8,437 nt of DNA from contig JAGLTN010000202.1 in assembly GCA_023135255.1 (NCBI GenBank), positions 1-8,437 on the forward strand, read 5' to 3'. Source of the DNA: Planctomycetota bacterium. GTDB lineage: Bacteria > Planctomycetota > Phycisphaerae > Sedimentisphaerales > Anaerobacaceae. The notes below the pieces were generated by a model. The model did no database searches and was not told where the DNA came from. It saw only the letters and a program-made list of their open reading frames with translations. Positions 1-5,193 of this stretch are shown piece after piece. Within the stretch, counting starts at the first letter, position 1; each line of letters starts with the position of its first letter. Both the position numbers and the translations under genes were made by a program.

Positions 1-1
1 C

Positions 2-1174
2 AATAACGGACAGGTTACGGGTTTGATCAGTGCTCAACCTTCTATTCCGGGCCCTTACGCTCCTTTTCGTGATGATAATATCTACTCTCCCGATTTCATT
101 ACGCTCCAGAGACCTTACTTACGGGCAAGTCATGGTTTTAATATCAATAATAAGGGGCAGGTTGTTGCTGACTGTGGGACAGGAATGTCAGGCACCCTCT
201 ACGTTGGCGTATTTTATGATTCAGACGAAAGTTATACAATCCTTGATAATGGTGGCAATTATGACACTCATGCAAGGGGAATAAATGACTATAGTCAGAT
301 TGTTGGGAATAGTAACACTTCCAGGTATGTTTCTAACCACATCGCAGTTTACTGGGATTCGCCTGACAGTGTTATTGAGGATATGGGCAGATTGGGCGGA
401 GGTGCATGCTTTGCCAGTGCGATTAATAATTTTGGACAAGCTGTAGGTTATTCCTCGGAGCGTGCATTTATCTGGACCAAATCTGGTGGGATGGTGGATC
501 TTAATACAACGATCGATCCTAATTTGAATATTGTTTTAACTAACGCATTGGACATAAGTGACAAAGGTTCAATTGCTGCCCAAGGTGTTGATTCATTCGG
601 TCAACAACACTCCTATTTATTGACAGTTGTTAATAATACCCCCATCGCAGATGCTGGACCTAACCAGATAGCCTACGCCCGGATTGACGGTATAGCGAAA
701 GTAGTTCTTGATGGCAATGATTCATATGATCCGGATGGTGACCAGCTAACGTATAGCTGGTCATGGATAGTTGACAACAATATATATGAGGCGAATGGTG
801 TGAGTCCAACAATTGAACTACCTGTCGGCGAGTATAGCATTGAACTAATTGTAAACGATGGAATAGATAATTCCGGGCCTAACTACGTTATTGTGAAGGT
901 CATTGGGCCTATTGATATACTTATTGATCTAATCAATGGTATTGAAGGAATGATGTTGCCACATGGGATTGAGAATAGTTTGATTGTGAAATTGGATAGT
1001 GCTCTGGAGAAGTTAGAAGATGATAATGAAAAGAACGATGAGGCAGCTGTCAATTCTTTAGAAGCGTTTATTAATGCAGTAGAAGCTCAGCGTGGTAAGA
1101 AGATATCCGGAGAAGAAGCAGATGATCTGATTGAGGCAGTCCAATTAGTTATTGACATATTGAATAGTGAATAA
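2..1174 (+). CDS. Secreted HAF-repeat / PKD / FIMAH-domain protein, 3' part
   Basis: The gene is open at the left edge. The frame is uninterrupted from nt 2 (reading NNGQVTG) to the TAA ending at 1174, giving 390 visible residues. A TTG at nt 23 is not a credible start because it lies inside a HAF motif. Counting from nt 2, HAF-type repeats of the form INxxGQxVGxS recur near residues 48, 94, 141 and, degenerate, 185 (ISDKGSIAAQG). A PKD domain follows at about 213-301 (TPIADAGPNQ, then SYDPDGDQLTYSWSW). An acidic, helical C-terminal domain spans about 303-390 (GIENSLIVKLDSALEKL, LEAFINAVEAQRGKKI) and fits the FIMAH family. HAF repeats and PKD domains are typical of extracellular proteins; PKD often mediates binding. 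No catalytic domain is visible, and the signal peptide would lie outside the window. Function is unknown; a surface or adhesion role is inferred. A terminator follows 22 nt downstream. Confidence 0.88.
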   Translation, partial: NNGQVTGLISAQPSIPGPYAPFRDDNIYSPDFITLQRPYLRASHGFNINNKGQVVADCGTGMSGTLYVGVFYDSDESYTILDNGGNYDTHARGINDYSQIVGNSNTSRYVSNHIAVYWDSPDSVIEDMGRLGGGACFASAINNFGQAVGYSSERAFIWTKSGGMVDLNTTIDPNLNIVLTNALDISDKGSIAAQGVDSFGQQHSYLLTVVNNTPIADAGPNQIAYARIDGIAKVVLDGNDSYDPDGDQLTYSWSWIVDNNIYEANGVSPTIELPVGEYSIELIVNDGIDNSGPNYVIVKVIGPIDILIDLINGIEGMMLPHGIENSLIVKLDSALEKLEDDNEKNDEAAVNSLEAFINAVEAQRGKKISGEEADDLIEAVQLVIDILNSE

Positions 1175-1195
1175 AATATTTTAGCTATAATCATA

Positions 1196-1227
1196 AGGGC
1201 TGTGAGTTAATTCTTGCAGCCCTTTTT
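1196..1227 (+). terminator. Rho-independent terminator of the HAF/FIMAH gene
   Basis: AGGGCTGTGAG (1196-1206) pairs with CTTGCAGCCCT (1213-1223) around the loop TTAATT. Seven pairs are perfect, then two G-U wobbles, A-U and G-C. A run of five T follows at 1223-1227. It lies 22 nt after the stop codon. It coincides with the left end of a repeated intergenic element. Confidence 0.82.
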
Positions 1228-1432
1228 GTATTCGAAATCCATGTCTCCATTTTGACACTACACATGCAGTTTTCTATCAATTTGTGCATTATTCGAAGTC
1301 TATTTTTCGCTCAAAAACAGCTTTTTTATATTTTTTTTTCAGTGAAATAGTATTCAATAACTGTTGATCATGGTTATTGTAATCTGGCTTTAAATCTCCC
1401 GATTCGTGCCACAATCGGCCCTGACAGCATTC
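1197..1432. repeat. Direct repeat, copy 1 (about 236 nt, intergenic)
   Basis: This stretch recurs at 3908-4144 in the same orientation, roughly 85% identical by eye. Perfect blocks include 28 nt at 1344-1371 and 37 nt at 1375-1411. Similarity begins exactly at the terminator stem (GGGCTG) and fades after CATTC at 1432. Inside are two imperfect hairpins: CAATAAC (1355-1361) with GTTATTG (1373-1379), enclosing the palindrome TGATCA, and CCGATT with AATCGG around 1399-1418. The second hairpin is not preserved in the other copy. An A5-CAGC-T6 motif near 1315-1327 is shared by both copies. The function is unknown. It could be a dispersed intergenic element, a decayed mobile unit, or a by-product of gene duplication. 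Confidence 0.85.
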
Positions 1433-1626
1433 TTCGCTGTATCTTGCAAACAAGGTATATACAAATGTTGACCCTGTCCTGCGACACGCAGTTGAACAAT
1501 TACCGATTGCGGACTGGTTGTAACGATGAATTGACGCGGTATTTTGGGGCTGTTGAAAACCCAGACCTTTTTTTGAGTCATAATCGCTGTTAGTCCGGTA
1601 AAAACCCCAGTTTTAACAACTAACGC
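1433..1626. other. Intergenic stretch upstream of the GLUG gene promoter
   Basis: There is no convincing + strand gene. A minus-strand frame of 63 codons runs from an ATG at 1581 to a TAA at 1390, starting MTQKKVWVFNSPK and ending DCGTNREI, so its tail lies in the repeat. It has no clear Shine-Dalgarno sequence and I recognise no domain. A competing + strand frame of similar length from ATG 1465 (MLTLSCDTQLNN) also exists, which weakens both. I leave them uncalled, but the tail reappears in repeat copy 2. Confidence 0.4.
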
Positions 1627-1655
1627 TTGACTTTCGGATAGTGATAGGGTAGAAT
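1627..1655 (+). promoter_or_regulatory. Sigma70-type promoter of the GLUG/dockerin gene
   Basis: A -35 box TTGACT (1627-1632, five of six matches to consensus) and a -10 box TAGAAT (1650-1655, five of six) are separated by exactly 17 nt. Transcription would start near 1662 and give a leader of about 90 nt before the ATG at 1754. No operator is obvious. It lies downstream of the repeat, so the gene probably has its own transcript. Confidence 0.65.
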
Positions 1656-1743
1656 TAACTTGTTTGTGGGACTGTTGTTATAGACTTGCAAGAAAAGATA
1701 AAGGAAGGTTGGTTTTGAGAAGAAGGGAAATAATATTTTTTTT

Positions 1744-1747
1744 GGAG
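1744..1747 (+). promoter_or_regulatory. Ribosome binding site of the GLUG gene
   Basis: GGAG lies 6 nt before ATG 1754, and a second AGGAG abuts the ATG directly. The spacing of the first supports ATG 1754, which also places a clean signal peptide at the N-terminus. Confidence 0.7.
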
Positions 1748-1753
1748 TAGGAG

Positions 1754-3892
1754 ATGGAAAAGATTAACAAATCTACGATTGCAGTTTTTGTACTGCTGGT
1801 TCTGGCTGTTTTTTCAGTAAATGTCTATGCCATTTCCGGCAGTGGTACAGAAAACGATCCATGGCTTATTGAATCGTTACCAGACTTCAATGATTTTGTC
1901 GCTGATGCGAATTACTGGGCTGATTATACTCGCCTTGATGTTGACCTTGATTTGGCAGGGATAACTTACACTACCTCGCCTATCTCGCCGGATACTTCTA
2001 GTACAACAGGTTTTCAGGGCACAGAGTTTACGGGAAGCTTTAATGGGAATAGCCGCACAATATCAGGATTGATAATCGATGCTACATCTACAGGTGGCCG
2101 TTATCACGGTCTGTTCGGATATATCGGTTCTACCGGTGAAATCAAAAATCTCACTGTGGCTGACTGCGACATAGCCGGCAGAGTTGATTCTGATTTCATT
2201 GGTGCCTTGACTGGCTTTAACTTTGGAACCATCAAACGATGTTGTGCGACTGGCAGTGTTTCAGGCCGTGACACTATCGGAGGATTGATAGGCTATAACA
2301 GCAGCAACGGTAATGTGAGTAACTGCTATGCCCAGGTAAGCGTAACCGGAGATGACAAACTTGGCGGATTGATAGGAGGCTGTTATGACAGCACTGTCAG
2401 CTATTGTTATTCGACCGGAACTGTTAGTGGTGATGATGACGTTGGCGGTCTGATTGGTTATAACAACGGTGGTATTATCACAGCATGTTTTTGGGATGTA
2501 CAAACCAGCCTGATTTTCTCAAGTGCCGGCGGAACAGGTAAAACTACTTCCGAAATGCAGGAGGAAAGCACCTTCACAGATGAAGGCTGGGATTTTGTTG
2601 GTGAAACTGACAACGGCACCGAGTTTATATGGATGATAGAAAGTGGAAACGTCGATTACCCACGATATTCCCTTGGAGGCAGCGGCAGTGAAGTGGACCC
2701 ATTTGTTATAAGATCACGGGAAGATTTCGATATGTTCACTTCTGAAGATTCATACTGGGCAGATGGTATTTATATCCGACTGGAAACAGATATTAACCTC
2801 GCAGATATAACATACACCACCGCGGTTATTGCACCGGACACAGATAATGCGACATTAGATTATCAGGGAACTGTTTTTGCAGGCAGCTTAGATGGTAAAG
2901 GCCATGTAATATCCAACCTGACAATCGACGCAGGTGCGGTAGAAAATGATTATCTCGGTCTATTCGGACAACTTGATCATAATTCCGTGATTAAAAATCT
3001 ATCCATTCAAGAATATGATATAGCCAGCGAAACTCGCCCATACTACATCGGTGGACTGACTGGAATGAATTACGGTATTATCAGCAATTGTGACGCAACC
3101 GGACAAATCAGCTTAAACGGCGGTGTCTCTATCGGTGGACTGGCGGGCCGGAGTGAAGGCTATGTCAGCAATTGCCATACCTCCGTAAACATCACTACAC
3201 AGAACGACGCTTGCGGGAGCATTGGCGGACTGATAGGAACTAATGTTAATGTTGGAGGTTCCGCCGTTATTTATAAATGTTATGCATCAGGCAGCATTAC
3301 CGGCGGAAACAATTCCGGCAGCCTCGGCGGGTTGGTAGGCACTAATTTCTATTCCGGTGAAATTAACAACTGCTATGCAACAACCTCGGTTACCAGCGGG
3401 CTATATTCTGATGAGATCGGCGGCTTAACAGGAACAAATTACAGCGGCTACATCAACAACAGCTACGCAACAGGAAATGTTACCGGTAATAGCGAGGTCG
3501 GCGGATTATGCGGACGCCATACTGTAACTAGTGAAATTCATACATCCTATTCGACCGGACTGGTCACCGGCAATGCAGACGTCGGCGGGCTGATAGGGAT
3601 CAAAGTGGGCTCAACTTCAATTACCGCCAACTGTTTCTGGGACATCGAAACCAGCGGCCAGGCAAACAGTGCTGGCGGAGAAGGTAAAACAACAGCGGAA
3701 ATGAAACAAAGAACCACTTTTGACGATTGGGATTTTGCTGAATCATGGGGTATTGAAGATAACCAGATATATCCCTTCATAAGGCTGACATACCCAACTG
3801 GAGATATAGACCTTGATAAGGACGTTGACTTTACTGACTTTGCCCATTTTGCTAATCATTGGCTTGAGGGCGTTGAATGGTTTTTATTGTAA
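1754..3892 (+). CDS. Secreted GLUG-repeat beta-helix protein with dockerin-like C-terminus
   Basis: This is a 712-residue protein. Residues 1-26 form a Sec signal peptide: a basic start, the hydrophobic core IAVFVLLVLAVFSV, and likely cleavage after VYA. The body has two tandem modules, about 28-305 and 308-680. Each opens with SGSxxxxDPxxI and a degenerate strand region, then carries GLUG-type repeats of the form (I/L/V)GGLxGxNxGxIxNCYATGxVxG. I count about four in module 1 and seven in module 2. Each module closes with a CFWDxxTS...SAGGxGKTTxEM cap. The tail 683-705 holds one calcium-loop dockerin-like repeat (GDIDLDKDVDFTDF, with D684, D686, D688, D690, D692 and D695), then FANHWLE. GLUG repeats build right-handed beta-helices in bacterial surface proteins, so an adhesin or structural role is likely. 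No enzymatic domain is seen. The dockerin-like tail could anchor or assemble the protein, but no cohesin is present here. The gene is monocistronic, with its own promoter and terminator. Confidence 0.92.
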   Translation: MEKINKSTIAVFVLLVLAVFSVNVYAISGSGTENDPWLIESLPDFNDFVADANYWADYTRLDVDLDLAGITYTTSPISPDTSSTTGFQGTEFTGSFNGNSRTISGLIIDATSTGGRYHGLFGYIGSTGEIKNLTVADCDIAGRVDSDFIGALTGFNFGTIKRCCATGSVSGRDTIGGLIGYNSSNGNVSNCYAQVSVTGDDKLGGLIGGCYDSTVSYCYSTGTVSGDDDVGGLIGYNNGGIITACFWDVQTSLIFSSAGGTGKTTSEMQEESTFTDEGWDFVGETDNGTEFIWMIESGNVDYPRYSLGGSGSEVDPFVIRSREDFDMFTSEDSYWADGIYIRLETDINLADITYTTAVIAPDTDNATLDYQGTVFAGSLDGKGHVISNLTIDAGAVENDYLGLFGQLDHNSVIKNLSIQEYDIASETRPYYIGGLTGMNYGIISNCDATGQISLNGGVSIGGLAGRSEGYVSNCHTSVNITTQNDACGSIGGLIGTNVNVGGSAVIYKCYASGSITGGNNSGSLGGLVGTNFYSGEINNCYATTSVTSGLYSDEIGGLTGTNYSGYINNSYATGNVTGNSEVGGLCGRHTVTSEIHTSYSTGLVTGNADVGGLIGIKVGSTSITANCFWDIETSGQANSAGGEGKTTAEMKQRTTFDDWDFAESWGIEDNQIYPFIRLTYPTGDIDLDKDVDFTDFAHFANHWLEGVEWFLL

Positions 3893-3907
3893 ATCTGATT
3901 TATCTAT

Positions 3908-3939
3908 GGGCTGTAAGCGTTAAACTTGCAGCCTTTCCT
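3908..3939 (+). terminator. Probable terminator of the GLUG gene
   Basis: GGCTGTAAG (3909-3917) pairs with CTTGCAGCC (3925-3933) around a 7-nt loop, with one G-U wobble. A G3908-T3934 wobble extends the stem. The following T-tract is poor (TTTCCT), so termination may be weaker than at 1196-1227. This hairpin is the left end of repeat copy 2. Confidence 0.6.
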
Positions 3940-4144
3940 GTATTCGAAATCCATGCCTCCATTTTGTCACTACACATGCAGTTTTCCACTAATTTCGTGA
4001 TCATTCGATGTCAATTCTTTGCCTAAAAACAGCTTTTTTTCAAATTTTTTTAGTGGAAATAGTATTCAATAACTGTTGATCATAGCTATTGTAATCTGGC
4101 TTTAAATCTCCCGATTCGTGCCATGGCCTGCCCTGATAACATTC
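3908..4144. repeat. Direct repeat, copy 2 (about 237 nt, intergenic)
   Basis: This is the partner of 1197-1432, in the same orientation, with the same order of blocks: terminator hairpin, TATTCGAAATCCATG, CACTACACATGCAGTTTTC, an A/T-rich middle, a 28-nt perfect block (4056-4083) and a 37-nt perfect block (4087-4123). The most divergent part is about 3989-4022. On the minus strand the last codons before the TAA that matches position 1390 read GHGTNREI, against DCGTNREI in copy 1. The frame is stopped by a TGA about 18 codons upstream of that TAA. The two copies bracket the GLUG gene. Confidence 0.85.
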
Positions 4145-4494
4145 CCCTTTTCTGCTCAAAGAGAAAAATAAATCAAAGCTTACTCTCGCAAGAAAAAACA
4201 AGCTCTCATTGCTAATTTCAGCAGGTGATTTTAAACTGCTTTTGCCGCTGGCTGGTGGTCCGGAAACAAGAACTGCAGCAAATGATGGATTGATGTATTC
4301 TTAGGCAATCCATAAGGCATCTTGTTTATCTTTTGCCATAAAGGCAGGGTGATATTGTATTTTGTCTTAGTTATCGCTGTTTTATCACATGTTGCGATTC
4401 AAAATCGTGAAAAAACAGTAAAATATGTTTTTACGTTATATTTATTTTATTTTTGTTTGTACTTTGGGTTGCCTAAGGGGTAGGATACAGCTTC
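4145..4494. other. Intergenic region upstream of the RRM gene
   Basis: No credible gene. The minus strand has an open stretch of about 56 codons (4398 down to 4231) whose only ATG, at 4320, would give 29 residues (MPYGLPKNTSIHHLLQF and on). I recognise no family in it. The right part, from about 4377, is very A/T-rich and contains an inverted repeat listed separately. The RRM gene promoter probably lies in 4380-4480, but I cannot pick one pair of -35/-10 boxes with confidence. Confidence 0.4.
4377..4418. repeat. Imperfect inverted repeat, 12-nt arms
   Basis: CTGTTTTATCAC (4377-4388) and GTGAAAAAACAG (4407-4418) are reverse complements with one mismatch, separated by 18 nt. A smaller dyad, CGATT-CAA-AATCG (4395-4407), sits inside and overlaps the right arm by one base. 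It has no T-run after either arm, so it does not look like a terminator. A regulatory operator upstream of the RRM gene is possible. Confidence 0.5.
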
Positions 4495-4560
4495 GTGGTT
4501 AGAGAACCACTTTCGATTTGGCCCGGAAATGATAGCAGGGCCATATATTTTTTTATCAGG
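4495..4560 (+). promoter_or_regulatory. Structured 5' leader of the RRM gene, attenuator-like
   Basis: Two hairpins lie in the leader. Hairpin A pairs GTGGTT (4495-4500) with AACCAC (4505-4510) around the tetraloop AGAG. Hairpin B pairs TGGCCC (4519-4524) with GGGCCA (4538-4543) around a 13-nt loop and is followed, after TATA, by seven T (4548-4554). Hairpin B plus the U-run resembles an intrinsic terminator placed 20 nt before the ATG. Genes for bacterial RRM proteins are known to be cold- or stress-regulated in some groups such as cyanobacteria, so leader control is plausible. The mechanism here is inference only. Confidence 0.45.
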
Positions 4561-4573
4561 TTTGTGAGTTTTT

Positions 4574-4969
4574 ATGGCTAAGAATACTAATATTTATGTG
4601 GGTAATCTGGATTTTGCAACAACCCAAGAGGAGTTAGAAACTCTTTTCTCTGAATTTGGTGAGGTTGACAATGCCAGGATTATCGCCGACAAAATGTCCG
4701 GCAGGAGCAAAGGGTTTGGTTTTATCGAAATGGCTTCAGCTGAGCAGGCACAGGCAGCGATTGATGCTCTTGACGGTAAAGAGATAAATGGAAGGGCACT
4801 GAAAGTTAATGAAGCCAAGCCTAAAACTGATCGTCCTCGTGGCGGCGGTGGCGGTGGCGGTGGCGGCGGTCGTGGTCGCGGTGGATTTGGCGGCGGAAGA
4901 AGTGACCGTAGTGGCGGCAACAGAAGAGATAGCGGCGGCGGCGGTCGTGGCGGCTCCGGACGTTACTAA
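4574..4969 (+). CDS. Glycine-rich RRM RNA-binding protein
   Basis: This is a 131-residue cytoplasmic protein with one RNA recognition motif followed by an RGG/glycine-rich tail. RNP2 is IYVGNL (residues 7-12) and RNP1 is KGFGFIEM (46-53). The aromatic residues Y8, F48 and F50 expected to stack on RNA bases are present. The RRM fold ends near residue 83 (ALKVNEAKP). From about residue 88 the tail is glycine with arginine, serine and aspartate, ending GGSGRY. The family binds single-stranded RNA; bacterial members resemble cyanobacterial Rbp proteins, often tied to cold adaptation. The start at ATG 4574 places RNP2 at the usual distance from the N-terminus. The Shine-Dalgarno sequence is weak (AGG at 4558-4560, GTGAG at 4564-4568). 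The tail is encoded by a GGC/GGT-rich tract that is much more GC-rich than its surroundings. The gene stands alone between its leader and a hairpin terminator. Confidence 0.95.
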   Translation: MAKNTNIYVGNLDFATTQEELETLFSEFGEVDNARIIADKMSGRSKGFGFIEMASAEQAQAAIDALDGKEINGRALKVNEAKPKTDRPRGGGGGGGGGGRGRGGFGGGRSDRSGGNRRDSGGGGRGGSGRY

Positions 4970-5033
4970 GAGCTGTTAGTATTTGCCCGGCGACAACTAA
5001 GTTAAAAGTTATCCGGCATAATACAGAGAAATT

Positions 5034-5068
5034 ATAAGCCTGTATCGAGAGTGGTGCAGGCTTTATAT
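5034..5068 (+). terminator. Probable terminator of the RRM gene
   Basis: AAGCCTGTATCG (5036-5047) pairs with TGGTGCAGGCTT (5052-5063) around an AGAG loop. Seven pairs are perfect; the rest include three G-U wobbles. TATAA on the left and TTTATA on the right can extend the stem with a bulge. The downstream T-tract is weak. It lies about 65 nt after the stop codon. Confidence 0.6.
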
Positions 5069-5096
5069 ACTGATCCCAATTGAATTGTTCCGTTTA

Positions 5097-5166
5097 TCCG
5101 CGGGCAAATAACTTAAAAATAACAAGTTACGTCTTTATTCGCGGACATTTACTACCCTTAAGGGTA
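5097..5166. repeat. Nested inverted repeats between convergent genes
   Basis: TCCGCG (5097-5102) mirrors CGCGGA (5140-5145). Inside it, TAACTT (5109-5114) mirrors AAGTTA (5124-5129). Next to these is a perfect 14-nt palindrome, TACCCTTAAGGGTA (5153-5166). These lie 30-100 nt beyond the stop of the minus-strand sulfatase and may terminate its transcript or act in both directions, although no clean U-run follows. The region 4970-5193 holds no gene that I can support. Confidence 0.45.
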
Positions 5167-5193
5167 TTCTGCTTGGCTGTCTTTGATCGTTGA

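Noticed and set aside
23..25. TTG as the start codon of the first gene
   Set aside because: The frame is open to the window edge and the codons before it spell a HAF motif (NNGQVTG), so the real start lies upstream of the window.
1553..1584. Second promoter candidate TTGAAA ... CATAAT
   Set aside because: The spacer is 20 nt, too long for a good sigma70 promoter; the 1627-1655 pair is much better.
1543..1617. Inverted or direct repetition of GTTGAAAACCC / GTAAAAACCCC upstream of the GLUG gene
   Set aside because: The matches are short and imperfect in low-complexity sequence, and no stable stem forms.
4301..4477. Inverted pair CTTAGGCAA / TTGCCTAAG as ends of a mobile element
   Set aside because: Only 9 nt match perfectly, no target duplication is visible and there is no transposase between them; chance is likely.
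4460..4545. Possible tRNA or small structured RNA because of stacked hairpins
   Set aside because: No cloverleaf, T-loop or acceptor pairing can be drawn; the hairpins fit better as an mRNA leader.
4594..4920. Proline-rich 108-codon frame opposite the RRM gene
   Set aside because: Antisense shadow of the glycine-rich tail; the polyproline is simply the complement of GGC/GGT triplets.
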